DNA of 64,000 nucleotides from JAEUOS01 sp040382235 (GCA_040382235.1 JBEIFV010000005.1:1-64000), one strand, 5' to 3'. Positions 43,225-53,517 are shown, counted from the first letter of the stretch. The notes: generated from the sequence alone by a model not told the origin. Translations and numbers: made by a program.

Positions 43225-44186
43225 TGCAGCGCGCCGCCACCCTGATCCTTCTGCTGGCGGCACTCGCCTTTCCCCTGGCGATGCGCGCTTACGGCCTGGA
43301 CTATTACACCAGCTTTGCCTCGCGCGTGATGATCTTCGCGCTGGCCGCCGGCAGCCTCAACCTGATTCTGGGCTACGCCGGCATGATCTCCTTCGGCCAT
43401 GCCGCCTTTGTCGGCGTCGGTACCTATACCGCCGGTGTGATGATCATCGAGGGCGTGCCCAGCGCCCTGATCGGCTGGCCGCTGGCGATGCTTTTCGCCG
43501 GCCTTCTGGCGCTGGCCATCGGCGCAATGTCCTTGCGTACCCGCGGTGTCTACTTCATCATGATCACGCTGGCCTTCGCGCAGATGATCTATTACCTCAC
43601 CAACTCGATGAAGGCCTATGGCGGCGACGAGGGGCTGAGCCTGCCGGGCCGCTCCACCCTGCCGCTGCTCGACCTCAAGGACGACACCAGCTTCTACTAT
43701 GTGGTGCTGGCCATCCTGTGCGTCTCGATGCTGCTCCTCTCCCGCCTGGTGGACTCGCGTTTCGGCCGCGTGATCGTGGCGATCCGCGAAAACGAGCCGC
43801 GCATGGAAGCCATCGGCTATCCGACGCGGCGCTACAAGCTTGTGTGTTTCGTGATTGCCGGCGCCTTTGGTGGCTTGGCCGGCGCGCTGCTGGCCAATCA
43901 TGGCAACTACATCAACCCCTCGATCCTGCACTGGACGCAGTCGGGCAACCTGATGATCATGGTGGTGTTGGGCGGGGTTGGCTATCGTTACGGCGGGCTG
44001 ATCGGCGCCTTCACCCTGCTGGGGTTGGAGGAGTTCATCGCCAACCACAAGGTCGCCTGGATGGCCGACCTGTGGCCAAAATACCAGCAGCACTCGCTGC
44101 TGGGCGTAGGCATCATCCTGCTCATCATCGTGCTGTATGCGCCGCGCGGCATCGCCGGCTGGTTTGATCGGAGCCGCCATGGCTGA
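43224..44186 (+). CDS. livM: Branched-chain amino acid-type ABC permease LivM-2
   Basis: A 320-residue permease starting at ATG 43224 (MQRAATLILLLAAL). Signatures are LNLILGYAGMISFGHAA and VVLGGVGYRYGGLIGAF. It overlaps livG-2 by eight bases. Confidence 0.92.
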   Translation: MQRAATLILLLAALAFPLAMRAYGLDYYTSFASRVMIFALAAGSLNLILGYAGMISFGHAAFVGVGTYTAGVMIIEGVPSALIGWPLAMLFAGLLALAIGAMSLRTRGVYFIMITLAFAQMIYYLTNSMKAYGGDEGLSLPGRSTLPLLDLKDDTSFYYVVLAILCVSMLLLSRLVDSRFGRVIVAIRENEPRMEAIGYPTRRYKLVCFVIAGAFGGLAGALLANHGNYINPSILHWTQSGNLMIMVVLGGVGYRYGGLIGAFTLLGLEEFIANHKVAWMADLWPKYQQHSLLGVGIILLIIVLYAPRGIAGWFDRSRHG

Positions 44187-44930
44187 AGCGCTGTTGCGCA
44201 TTGCGGATCTGGTCAAGCGCTTCGGCGGTTTGACCGCCACCGATCATGTCAGCCTGGAAATCGAGCGCGGTGAAGTGCATGCCTTGATCGGTCCCAATGG
44301 CGCCGGCAAGACCACCCTGATCGCGCAACTCTCTGGAAGCCTTGCAAGCGATGCCGGCAGCCTGGCATTCGACAAGACCGACATCACCCGCATGGCCCAG
44401 CATGAGCGGGTGCGCGAGGGCCTGGCGCGCTCGTATCAGATCACCAGCATTTTCGGCAAGTTCTCGGTGCTGGATAACCTGGCCCTGGCGGTGCAGGCGC
44501 GCAGCGGCTCCAGCATGTCGTTCTGGCGCGCGCTCAAGGCCGAGACCGCCTTGTTTGATGAGGCCCACGCATTGGCCGCGCGCGTGGGTTTGGCCGGTCG
44601 CGAGGCAGTACTGGCCGGCAATCTGGCGCATGGCGAGCAGCGCCAGCTCGAGGTCGGCCTGGCGCTGGCGACGCGCCCCAAGCTGCTGTTGCTGGACGAG
44701 CCGATGGCCGGCATGGGGCCGGAGGAATCCGCACTGATGATGGAGCTGGTCGAAAAGGTGCGCGCGGAGGTGACCGTGCTGTTGGTCGAGCACGACATGG
44801 ACGCGGTGTTTCGCCTGGCCGACCGCATATCGGTGATGGTGGGCGGGCGCCTGATCGCCACCGGCGCGCCCGAGGAAATTCGTGTAAACGCCGAAGTGCG
44901 AAAAGCCTACCTGGGCGACGAGGTGGCGGC

Positions 44931-44934
<4 letters not shown>
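44179..44934 (+). CDS. livG: ABC ATPase LivG-2
   Basis: A 251-residue ATPase from ATG 44179. Walker A GPNGAGKTT, Q-loop ARSYQITSIFGK, signature LAHGEQRQLEV, Walker B LLLLDEPMAGM. It overlaps livF-2 by four bases (GTGA). Confidence 0.92.
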
Positions 44935-45676
<742 letters not shown>

Positions 45677-45677
<1 letters not shown>

Positions 45678-45788
45678 GGAAACACTGAACAAGTCCGAAG
45701 CTTGAGAAAGCCGCTCTTGCAACGGGTTGAATTGAAATGCGCTTCCATTCGATAGTCCGCATGCCAGGGACTTGTTCAGCGTTTTCCT
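45677..45788. repeat. 112-bp inverted-repeat element, copy 2
   Basis: The terminal inverted repeats are AGGAAACACTGAACAAGTCC on the left and, complemented, AGGAAAACGCTGAACAAGTCC on the right. The interior matches copy 1 (17847-17958) with base changes, and the length is identical. It begins at the last base of the livF-2 stop and ends 38 bases before the next start. It may fold as a long hairpin in RNA and weaken read-through into the flavin oxidoreductase gene. Confidence 0.75.
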
Positions 45789-45826
45789 AAACGGCCGCCG
45801 CACCAACCGAGAAGAGTCAGAACGCC

Positions 45827-47305
45827 ATGTGGAAACCCGCACAACGCATCAAGTTCCATCCCGCCACAGGGCGCGTGCCAACGCGTGAAGAGGCGGCAGG
45901 CTCGCGCCTGTTCAGCCCCTTGCACGCCGTGCCGCTGCAACTGGAACAAAGAACCTGGGTGCCGGCGATGGTGCCGTGGCGCTCCAATGAAGAGGGCGAG
46001 GCCACGGTCGACGTGCTGCAGTGGTACGAGCGCTTCGCGCGTGGCCGCCCCGGTGCGCTGGTGATCGAGGCCACCGGCATTCGCGATGTGCCAAGCGGCC
46101 CGCTTCTGCGCATCAGCCATGACCGCTATGTGGAGGGGCTGCGCGCGCTGGTCGACACCATCCGCCGCGCCAGCGCTGGCCATACGAAGGTGTTCATCCA
46201 GATCATCGACTTCCTCAATATCCGCAGGCGCCCGGAGCCGGAAAAATACTTTCAGCGATTTCTGCGCATCACAACGCGCCATCGCGCCCTGCTCGGCGCC
46301 GAGGCCTGGTCCGAGGATGCGGTACGTGCGCACTTGGCCGCGCTGCCGCCCGAGGCGCAGAAGACGATCCTGGACGCGCGTGAATGGGAGGCCCTGCAGT
46401 TTGGTGCGCGTGAGCGCGTGACCGATACCGATCTGCCACACATCCGCGAGCTGCCGCAGACCCTGCCTGGCCTTTTTTCCGCCGCCGCCGCACGCGCACG
46501 CGCGGCCGGTTTCGATGGCGTCGAGCTGCACTACGCGCATGCCTACACCATGGCCTCATTCCTGTCGGCCACCAATACGCGTGACGACGGCTATGGTGGC
46601 GAACGCGCCAAGCGGGTGCGCCTGCCGCTGGAGGTGTACGCGGCGGTGCGCCAGGCCGTGGGGCGCGATTTCGTGGTCGGCTGCCGCTACCTGGCCGAGG
46701 AGTGCATCGAGGGCGGCAACCAGGTCGATGACGCGGCCTGGTTCGGTGTCGAATTCGCGCGCGCCGGCATGGACTTCATCTCGACCTCGCGCGGCGGCAA
46801 GTTCGACGATGCCAAGCAGCCCGGCATCGGGTCGTCGGCCTACCCCTATACCGGCCGCAGCGGCTATGAGTGCATGCCGCAATACCTGTCGGACCAGTTC
46901 GGCCCGTTCGGCCGCAACATCGCACCCACGGCGACCGTCCGCCGCGCCATCCGTGCCGCGGGCTTTGCCACGCCGGTGGTGTGTACCGGTGGCGTACACA
47001 ATTTCGACATGGCCGAAGCCATGCTGGCGCATGAGGATTGCGACATCGTCGGCACCGCGCGCCAAAGCCTGGCCGACCCCGATTGGGCGCTCAAGACCTC
47101 GCTTGGCCTGGGCCAGGAGGTGCGGCTGTGCGAGTACACCAACTATTGCGAGGGGCTGGACCAGAAGCACAAGCAGGTCACCTGCCAGTTGTGGGACAGG
47201 CTGGAGCTCGAGGAATCCGGAATTCGCCTGGCCAGCGACGGCAAGCGGCGCCTGGTGGCGCCGCCCTGGTCGGCGGCGGTAGCGCCGTCGGCCAGGCAGA
47301 CATGA
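45827..47305 (+). CDS. Old-yellow-enzyme-family NADH:flavin oxidoreductase
   Basis: A 492-residue protein with an OYE-type TIM barrel: WVPAMVPWRSN, FDGVELHYAHAYTMASFLS with the substrate-binding HxxH, NTRDDGYGGERAKR and CTGGVHNFDMAEAML with FMN phosphate contacts. A Cys-rich stretch (LCEYTNYCEGLDQKHKQVTC) follows near residue 430; it resembles the Fe-S cluster region of 2,4-dienoyl-CoA reductases, though no FAD domain follows. It overlaps the CoA ligase start, suggesting it reduces an unsaturated aromatic- or alicyclic-CoA intermediate. Confidence 0.88.
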   Translation: MWKPAQRIKFHPATGRVPTREEAAGSRLFSPLHAVPLQLEQRTWVPAMVPWRSNEEGEATVDVLQWYERFARGRPGALVIEATGIRDVPSGPLLRISHDRYVEGLRALVDTIRRASAGHTKVFIQIIDFLNIRRRPEPEKYFQRFLRITTRHRALLGAEAWSEDAVRAHLAALPPEAQKTILDAREWEALQFGARERVTDTDLPHIRELPQTLPGLFSAAAARARAAGFDGVELHYAHAYTMASFLSATNTRDDGYGGERAKRVRLPLEVYAAVRQAVGRDFVVGCRYLAEECIEGGNQVDDAAWFGVEFARAGMDFISTSRGGKFDDAKQPGIGSSAYPYTGRSGYECMPQYLSDQFGPFGRNIAPTATVRRAIRAAGFATPVVCTGGVHNFDMAEAMLAHEDCDIVGTARQSLADPDWALKTSLGLGQEVRLCEYTNYCEGLDQKHKQVTCQLWDRLELEESGIRLASDGKRRLVAPPWSAAVAPSARQT

Positions 47306-48942
47306 ACGACGCGCCCCTGGAAGCCTCCGGCTACAGCGACGATTTCGCGCGCGCCAGGTTGCCGCCGCGCAATCAATGGCCGGAACTTGTGTTCGACCTG
47401 CCCGAGCTCGACTACCCGCCACGCCTGAACTGCGCCGAGCATTTTGTAGACCGGCATGTAGCCAGTGGGCTGGGCGCGCGCACCGCGCTCATCGGTGCCA
47501 CGGAAAGCCTGACCTACAGCGAACTGCAGGCGCGCTCAAACCGCATCGCGCGCGTGCTCAGTGAGGACCTCGCGTTGCCCACCGGCAGCCGCGTGCTGCT
47601 GCGTAGCGGCAACAACCTGGCACTGGCGGTCGCCTGGCTGGGCGTGATCAAGGCCGGCTGCATCGCCGTCACCACCATGCCCTTGCTGCGCGAACGCGAA
47701 CTGTCGGCGATCGTGAAGAAGGCTGATATCGCCGCCGCCTTGTGTGACCACGCCCTGGCCGATGAAATGCGCCTGACGGTCGCTGCCTCAAGCGAACTGC
47801 GCCACGTGCTGTATTTCAACGCGCCGCCCGCCGCGGCGGAGAGCCTGGAAAGGCTGGCGGCAGGCAAGCCGGCCGGCTTCACCAACGCCGATACCGCGGC
47901 CGACGACGTGGCGCTGATCGCCTTCACCTCGGGGACCACCGGCGTGCCCAAGGGCACCATGCATTTTCATCGCGACGTGCTGGCTATCTGCGATGTGCTG
48001 TCACGGCAGGTCATCGCACCGTTAGCCGACGACGTGTTCATCGGCACGCCGCCCCTGGCCTTCACCTTCGGTCTGGGCGGCCTGTTCCTGTTTCCGCTGC
48101 GTGTCGGCGCCGCCGGTGTGCTGGTCGAGCAGTGGACCCCCGAAACCCTCCTGGCGGGCATCGCGCGCTTCAAGGCCAGCATTTGTTTCACCGCGCCTAC
48201 CTTTTATCGCAAGATGGCGCCGCTGGCCGCAGCGCATGAGCTTGCGAGCCTGCGCATCTGCGTTTCCTCCGGCGAGATGTTGCCGGCCGATACGCGCGCC
48301 CAATGGCGGCTTGCCACCGGAATCGAGATGACCGAATGCCTGGGCGCGACCGAGCTGCTGCACGCGTTCATCGCCTGCAGGCCGGGCGAGGTGCGGCCCG
48401 GCGCTACCGGCCGCGTGGTGCCGGGCTATCGCGCCTGCGTGCTGGGTGACGATGGCCAGCCGCTGCCGGCGGGCCGCATCGGGCGGCTGGCGATCAAGGG
48501 TCCGACCGGCTGCCGCTACCTGGACGACGCGCGCCAGGCAAGCTATGTGCAAAACGGCTGGAACCTGACCGGCGACGCCTACCTGATGGATGAGGACGGC
48601 TACTACTGGTACCAGTCACGCACCGATGACATGATCATCAGTGCCGGCTACAACATCGCCGGCCCCGAGGTCGAGGATGTGCTGCTGACCCATCCGGCAG
48701 TGGCCGAGTGCGGCGTGGTGGGTGCGGCTGACGCGGCGCGCGGGCAGATCGTCAAGGCCTATGTGGTGCTGCGCCCGGGCCATGCGGCCGATGACGCCAC
48801 CGCAGCGGCCCTGCAGGACCTGGTCAAGAGCACGATTGCGCCCTACAAGTATCCGCGCGCGGTCGAATTCGTGGCCGCGCTGCCGCGCACCGAAAACGGC
48901 AAGATCCAGCGTTACAAGCTGCGCCGCGGCGAACTGGCCTGA
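47302..48942 (+). CDS. 2-aminobenzoate/benzoate-type CoA ligase
   Basis: A 546-residue adenylate-forming ligase starting at ATG 47302 (ATGA overlap with the reductase). The N-terminus (DDFARARLPPRNQWPEL) and YPPRLNCAEHFVDRHV match anthranilate-CoA ligases. The P-loop is FTSGTTGVPKGTMHF, followed by ECLGATELLH, TDDMIISAGYNIAGPEVE and the catalytic lysine in RTENGKIQRYKLR. It should activate an aromatic acid imported by the upstream liv system. The exact acid is not fixed by sequence. Confidence 0.9.
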   Translation: MNDAPLEASGYSDDFARARLPPRNQWPELVFDLPELDYPPRLNCAEHFVDRHVASGLGARTALIGATESLTYSELQARSNRIARVLSEDLALPTGSRVLLRSGNNLALAVAWLGVIKAGCIAVTTMPLLRERELSAIVKKADIAAALCDHALADEMRLTVAASSELRHVLYFNAPPAAAESLERLAAGKPAGFTNADTAADDVALIAFTSGTTGVPKGTMHFHRDVLAICDVLSRQVIAPLADDVFIGTPPLAFTFGLGGLFLFPLRVGAAGVLVEQWTPETLLAGIARFKASICFTAPTFYRKMAPLAAAHELASLRICVSSGEMLPADTRAQWRLATGIEMTECLGATELLHAFIACRPGEVRPGATGRVVPGYRACVLGDDGQPLPAGRIGRLAIKGPTGCRYLDDARQASYVQNGWNLTGDAYLMDEDGYYWYQSRTDDMIISAGYNIAGPEVEDVLLTHPAVAECGVVGAADAARGQIVKAYVVLRPGHAADDATAAALQDLVKSTIAPYKYPRAVEFVAALPRTENGKIQRYKLRRGELA

Positions 48943-49005
48943 AACGGCGGCGCCTGGTCAGCCTGCGCGGTCGGACGCGCACGCTGGTGCAACCGCTTCG
49001 ATGCT

Positions 49006-49602
49006 TCAGGACTTGCCGCCGCCGGTGCGCCGGACTTCGTCGGCCAGTTCTGGGCCGGTTTTGTAATGCGGCACACGGTTGAAGACGTAGCGCTTGACGC
49101 GCTGGAAGAAGGCGTTGGAACCCTTGACCTCTTCGTTCCAGTACTTGTCAGCCAGTGCGATATTGCGCGGCAGGTCCACATAGAAGCCGTCGCGCGAGCC
49201 CTTGCCACCGAACGTATAGAGCTTGCCATTGATTATCCGCCAGGAATCGGCATCGCCACCCCACGGAATGCCGTACACGATGCCGTTGGCGCAATAGCCG
49301 TTGTATTGCGGTATGTACCTGGCCGGTTCGCGGTCGAACAGCGCCTTGTGCTCAGCCGTGGCGAAGCGGAAGGTGACGCCGTCGATCACGCTCTTGATCG
49401 CCGGGCTGCCCAGGCGGTGCCGGCTCTCGGTGAAATAGGCCACCACATCATGGCCGAACAGCATCAGGTGCGCATCCTCGGCGTCGGCAACCGCGTTGAG
49501 CGGGCGGATCGAGCCGTTCGGGCTTTGCGTGATCAGCGGCGCGCAGGCCGACAAGGTGGTGATGAAAAGAGTGGCGAGAATCAGCCTGGACAGGGATTGC
49601 AT
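49006..49602 (-). CDS. YHS-domain lipoprotein
   Basis: A 198-residue protein. ATG 49602 gives a lipoprotein signal (LATLFITTLSAC, lipobox LSAC). The YHS-like domain reads LMLFGHDVVAYFTESRHRLG, FRFATAEHKALFDREPARYI and PQYNGYCANGI. Such proteins are periplasmic and are thought to bind metal; the family has no firm activity. It is convergent with the CoA ligase. Confidence 0.88.
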   Translation of the reverse strand: MQSLSRLILATLFITTLSACAPLITQSPNGSIRPLNAVADAEDAHLMLFGHDVVAYFTESRHRLGSPAIKSVIDGVTFRFATAEHKALFDREPARYIPQYNGYCANGIVYGIPWGGDADSWRIINGKLYTFGGKGSRDGFYVDLPRNIALADKYWNEEVKGSNAFFQRVKRYVFNRVPHYKTGPELADEVRRTGGGKS

Positions 49603-49717
49603 GCGGGCCTTTCGGGTGTGCGGCGCTATGGCGGGGGATCGCAGGGCAGGGCGCCTGCGGATTGTCGCCAATCTTACGCCACGCGTGGGTAGCTGCGCGC
49701 GGCTTCAGCGACAGGCT

Positions 49718-49948
49718 TCAACGCAGATCGATCTTGCAGGTTTCCATACCCGTGACCAGGGCTGCGAACGCATCGCCGTTGGTGCGTGCATCGTTGTGGA
49801 ATTTTTGCCAGGCGCGCGTTGGTGAATCGTGCTGGACCGTGCTGCCATCGAAGTCGGCCGATCCGTCCGGAAGCGCGAGGACGAAACGTCCGCTGGCATT
49901 CGGGGAGTCAATGTATACGGAAATCCCGTATAATTCGCATGTGCGCAC
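49718..49948 (-). CDS. Possible small hypothetical protein
   Basis: A 76-codon frame from GTG 49948 reading ...SVYIDSPNASGRFVLALPDG and ending TGMETCKIDLR. The composition looks protein-like, with a strand-rich first half. The start overlaps the higB promoter and start on the other strand, and no family is recognised, so it may be a remnant. Apart from this, 49603-49913 shows nothing. Confidence 0.35.
   Translation of the reverse strand: MRTCELYGISVYIDSPNASGRFVLALPDGSADFDGSTVQHDSPTRAWQKFHNDARTNGDAFAALVTGMETCKIDLR
49914..49934 (+). promoter_or_regulatory. higBA promoter with operator
   Basis: TATACGG and CCGTATA (49914-49920, 49926-49932) are perfect inverted arms. A consensus TATAAT lies at 49929-49934, overlapping the right arm. 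HigA binding here would block transcription. The -10 box is only six bases from the higB GTG. Confidence 0.65.
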
Positions 49949-50237
49949 AGTCATCGAAACCCCAACATTCCAGAAGCAGGCTGAGAAGCTGTGGACAGAA
50001 GTCGAGCGGCTGGCCTTCATCAACTGGATTGCGGCCAATCCGCTGGCCGGTGACGTGATTCCTGGTGCAGACGGTGCGCGCAAGGTTCGCTGGAGCCGTG
50101 CCGGGTCTGGCAAGTCTGGTGGTGCGCGGGTGATCTACTTCAACTTGACCGAGCGGGAAGTGGCGCTGCTGGTGGCCGTGTATGCCAAAGCCGAGCGTGC
50201 CAACATGCTTCCCGTCGATATCAAAAAGGCAGTGTGA
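49941..50237 (+). CDS. higB: HigB/RelE-type toxin
   Basis: A 98-residue protein from GTG 49941 (VRTVIETPTFQKQAEKLW...). Signatures are NPLAGDVIPGADGARKVRWS, GSGKSGGARVIYFNLTE and VAVYAKAERANM, the PF06296-type RelE fold. It likely cleaves mRNA at the ribosome. One base separates its stop from the higA start. Confidence 0.9.
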   Translation: MRTVIETPTFQKQAEKLWTEVERLAFINWIAANPLAGDVIPGADGARKVRWSRAGSGKSGGARVIYFNLTEREVALLVAVYAKAERANMLPVDIKKAV

Positions 50238-50238
50238 T

Positions 50239-50562
50239 ATGGGTATCAAGAAAATCGACATTGAGAAGGTGGCGGCGGCTATCGAAGCCGATGCCGGGGA
50301 ATCGCTCCCTGGTCTGCGTCATGCGCTTGCCGAGGCGAAAGCAGGGCTTGGTCGTGTCACCACGCCTGAGCAAATCCTGGTGCGCCAGGCGCGCGAGAAG
50401 TCCGGACTGACGCAAGCGGCGTTCGCTAAACGCATTGCAACGCCTGTGGCAACCTTGCGTGATTGGGAGCAAGGGCGGTTTACGCCGCCGGGTGGTGTCC
50501 TGTGCCTGCTTCGGCTGATCGTCAAGCATCCCGAGCTATCGAAGGAGCTGAGTACCGCATGA
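50239..50562 (+). CDS. higA: HigA antitoxin (XRE HTH)
   Basis: A 107-residue protein. The helix-turn-helix is REKSGLTQAAFAKRIATPVA followed by TLRDWEQGRFTPPG. It should neutralise HigB and repress the promoter at 49914. Its stop overlaps the start of another small frame (ATGA). Confidence 0.9.
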   Translation: MGIKKIDIEKVAAAIEADAGESLPGLRHALAEAKAGLGRVTTPEQILVRQAREKSGLTQAAFAKRIATPVATLRDWEQGRFTPPGGVLCLLRLIVKHPELSKELSTA

Positions 50563-50798
50563 CTTCGCTGATTCCCGAGGCTGCCGCCGAAAAGCTGTTG
50601 GTTTTGCAGGCTGCGGAGCTTTTTGCGCCGCGAGCAGGTCAATCGAAGCCCGCGGATTTGGCGCAACTCTTGTGGCGGGTCGATGACCGCGAGCCCTTTT
50701 GGAATCCAGGGGCTCTGCAAATTCTCAGTCAGCTTAAGTCAGGCCGGCGGCGGCGCGGTCTTTTGCATCGACTCGCGCGCTTCCATGGTTTTGCATAG
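50559..50798 (+). CDS. Small hypothetical protein coupled to higA
   Basis: A 79-codon frame whose ATG overlaps the higA stop. It reads MTSLIPEAAAEKLLVLQAAE and LLWRVDDREPFWNPG, then a basic tail. The last 60 bases overlap the convergent glutathione transferase gene, so the end may be a truncation scar. The tight coupling argues for a real third cistron; no domain is recognised. Confidence 0.45.
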   Translation: MTSLIPEAAAEKLLVLQAAELFAPRAGQSKPADLAQLLWRVDDREPFWNPGALQILSQLKSGRRRRGLLHRLARFHGFA

Positions 50799-51350
50799 CC
50801 GCGCGAGGTTGGGATATTTTTCCGGCGCAAAAAACTGCGGTGCGCGCAGCGCGATGAACCCCAGATTGCAGCACAGCGCGATATCGGCCAGGCTCATCGC
50901 GTTGCCAACGCACCAGGCGCGCTGGCCCAGCATGGCCTCGAGCGCCGCCAGGCCGGCTTCGACCTTGCCGCGTTGCCGGTCCAGCCAGGGTTTGCTGCGC
51001 GCGGCCTCGTCATGAAAGCGCGTTTCGTAGGCAGTCGCGCCAACGGCTTCCATCACGCCATCGGCGAACGCCTCCCAGCGTTTGACATCAAGGCGGCCGT
51101 CGGCATCGGCCGGGATCAGGCGTACCTGCGGATAGGTGCCATCGATGTAGTCGGCGATCATGGTCGAATTGATCAGCACGCGGCCGTCATCGAGCTTGAG
51201 CGCCGGCACTTTGCCGATCGGGTTGATCTCCTGCAGCCGGTTGGGCTCCCACAGGTTGACCATCTCGGTCTCGTAGCTGACGCCTTTTTCGATCAGCATG
51301 ACGCGGATCTTGCGGGCGAAGGGGCTGGCGGGGGAGGCGTAGAGCTTCAT
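50739..51350 (-). CDS. Glutathione S-transferase family protein
   Basis: A 203-residue protein starting MKLYASPASPFARKIRVMLI, the thioredoxin-like GST_N domain with Ser as probable catalytic residue. IGKVPALKLDDGRVLINST holds the cis-Pro and the glutathione-binding acidic/Ser pair. The C-terminal helical domain has MSLADIALCCNLGF. A role in detoxification or dehalogenation is possible; the substrate is not evident. Confidence 0.92.
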   Translation of the reverse strand: MKLYASPASPFARKIRVMLIEKGVSYETEMVNLWEPNRLQEINPIGKVPALKLDDGRVLINSTMIADYIDGTYPQVRLIPADADGRLDVKRWEAFADGVMEAVGATAYETRFHDEAARSKPWLDRQRGKVEAGLAALEAMLGQRAWCVGNAMSLADIALCCNLGFIALRAPQFFAPEKYPNLARLCKTMEARESMQKTAPPPA

Positions 51351-51795
51351 TGCGTGGTTCTCCGGTTGAGGGCTGATGTGGCGGGAAGCACGGTTTATAC
51401 GCGAATGGCGCTTTCTTATGCAGGACGCAGCGGAAAACGTGAAAATCAAGTCGTTCCCGGGTAGTCGGGAACCGAGGTTTTTTGTGCTGCTATGGCTTGG
51501 CCCCCCGCATACGCACATACGCGCTAACTTAACAGCTACGGCGTTTTCTCCCTCCCCTTCAAGGGGAGGGTTGGGGTGGGGATGGGGCAGTTTCCGCAGT
51601 AGTCGCCAGATTGACCGCGAGCTGGAAATCGGTCAGAAGTGTCGTGAGTTTCAGCGATATCGTGGACATGTTAGGCAGGCACCTGTGCGTTGGTGACTCC
51701 ATGGTAACGCCGTCTTGCGAGGCCTGCGAACCGGCAAGCTTTGTTCGACAGGCCCTCGCGCGCGCGTGATGTTGGCACCATCCGGGCAGGGCGAT
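51351..51795. repeat. Gene-less stretch with REP-like hairpin
   Basis: CCCTCCCCTT-C-AAGGGGAGGG at 51550-51570 is a perfect ten-base-pair hairpin followed by TTGGGGTGGGGATGGGG. This form is a widespread REP-like intergenic repeat of proteobacteria. Only one copy is seen in the window. The remainder of the 445 bases has no recognised gene. Confidence 0.6.
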
Positions 51796-53517
51796 TCAAC
51801 CGATCGCCTGCGGGCCGCGAATCACGCGACCCGGCCGCGCTGCCTGCACTTGCCCGTCGCGGAAGGTGACCTGGCCCGACTTGATGGTGGCCACGTAGCC
51901 ATCGGCTTTTTGCAACAGGCGCTTGCCGCCTGCGGGCAGGTCGAAGGCAAGCCACGGCTTGCCCAGTTTGATACGGGCAAGATCGATCACGTTTAGGTCA
52001 GCGAGATATCCGGGTGCGACCAGCCCGCGATCGGCCAGACCATACAGCAGCGCGGTATCGCGGCATTGGCGCTTGATCGCGTGTTGCAGCGTGATTCTGC
52101 CGCGAGCGCGGTCGCGCACCCAGTGCTGCAGCATGAAGGTGGGCGAGGCGGCGTCGCAGATGGTGCCGCAGTGGGCGCCGCCGTCGGACAGCGAGTTGAT
52201 CGTATCGTCGCGCGCCTGCAACTGTTGCAGGAAGTCGAGATTGCCATCGGCGTAGTTGAGGAGCGGCAGGTAGATGAAACCGCTGCCTTCATTGGCCATC
52301 ATCAGATCGTAGGCGTAGGCACTGCCGCTCACGCCGGCGGCGCCGGCGAGCACCTGGATCGACTGCTGCGCGCCCGGCTCATAGTCGAAGTCGCCGTCCA
52401 TCGTGAACTGCGTGAACCAGCCTTCGGTGATGATGCGCCGGATATGCGCCAGATCGGATTCACCAAACACCGATTCTTCGGCGATCATGCGCGCGCGAAA
52501 CCCCGGTGTCTTGAGCCTGGCCAGTTGCTCGGGCCACGACAGCCTGGCGATCTCCATCCAGGCGGGTTTGAAGCGAAACGGGTGCACCGTGCCGCGCCAG
52601 GCCATCACCAAACCGGTGCCGCGCAGCGCGATCTGCGCTATCAGGCGAGCGCCGCGCGCGTTCTCGGCCTCCATCGTGGCCAGCTGCTCTTGCAGCGGAA
52701 TTTCCTTGGCGATCGACTGCAGCGCCGCGAAGGTCACCGGCACGCCGGACTCGCGGCTCAGTTCGCCCATCCAGGCGAATTCGTTCCACTCGCGCCTGAA
52801 GTCGGACACCATTTCGAATACCCCGTGGCCGACGCGGCCGAGGGCGCGGCCGATGCCGAGCAGTTCTTCCGGGGTTGCGGTGGTGCCCGGCACCAGTTCG
52901 CGGTCGACCGAGCGGTGCAGCACCGTGCGCGAGGTCGAGAAGCCCAGGGCGCCGGCACGCAGACCTTCCTCGACGATGGCCGCCATCTGTTCGATATCGG
53001 CGGCGGTGGGCGCCTCGTTGCGCGCGCCGCGTTCACCCATCACATAGGCGCGCACCGCGCCGTGCGGAACATGGGTGGCGACGTCGACGGTGCGCGGCAG
53101 CTTCTCCAGCGCGTCCATGTATTGTGGAAAGCTTTCCCAGTCCCAGGTCATGCCCTCGGCCAGCGCGGTGCCGGGAATGTCCTCGACGCCTTCCATCAGG
53201 CCGATCAGCCATGCATGCCGGTCGGGCCGCGCCGGCGCGAAGCCGACGCCACAGTTGCCCATGATGACGGTAGTCACTCCATGCCAGGAGGAGGGCGCCA
53301 TCTCGTCATCCCAGGTTGCCTGGCCGTCGTAATGGGTATGGATATCGACAAAGCCGGGCGCGACGATGTGGCCCGCCGCATCGATTTCGCTGCGGCCGCT
53401 TTGTGCGATGGCGCCGACGGCCGTGATGCGTCGGCCGTCGATCGCCACATCGGCGGTGAACGGCGCGCCGCCGCTGCCGTCGACCACGCTACCGCGGCGG
53501 ATCACCAGATCGTGCAT
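51796..53517 (-). CDS. N-acyl-D-amino acid deacylase (amidohydrolase superfamily)
   Basis: A 573-residue protein with the D-aminoacylase layout. The beta-sandwich start is MHDLVIRRGSVVDGSGGAPF, the metal motif FVDIHTHYDGQ (HxH), then GNCGVGFAPARP, DIPGTALAEGM and the C-terminal SDGGAHCGTICDAA with the catalytic Asp. It should release D-amino acids from N-acyl derivatives, which fits the DadA-like oxidase at 15 kb and the aminotransferases nearby. Confidence 0.9.
   Translation of the reverse strand: MHDLVIRRGSVVDGSGGAPFTADVAIDGRRITAVGAIAQSGRSEIDAAGHIVAPGFVDIHTHYDGQATWDDEMAPSSWHGVTTVIMGNCGVGFAPARPDRHAWLIGLMEGVEDIPGTALAEGMTWDWESFPQYMDALEKLPRTVDVATHVPHGAVRAYVMGERGARNEAPTAADIEQMAAIVEEGLRAGALGFSTSRTVLHRSVDRELVPGTTATPEELLGIGRALGRVGHGVFEMVSDFRREWNEFAWMGELSRESGVPVTFAALQSIAKEIPLQEQLATMEAENARGARLIAQIALRGTGLVMAWRGTVHPFRFKPAWMEIARLSWPEQLARLKTPGFRARMIAEESVFGESDLAHIRRIITEGWFTQFTMDGDFDYEPGAQQSIQVLAGAAGVSGSAYAYDLMMANEGSGFIYLPLLNYADGNLDFLQQLQARDDTINSLSDGGAHCGTICDAASPTFMLQHWVRDRARGRITLQHAIKRQCRDTALLYGLADRGLVAPGYLADLNVIDLARIKLGKPWLAFDLPAGGKRLLQKADGYVATIKSGQVTFRDGQVQAARPGRVIRGPQAIG

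Noticed and set aside
49662..49940. Upstream extension of the HigB frame
   Set aside because: The open frame continues, but the promoter and operator lie just before GTG 49941 and the toxin fold begins there.
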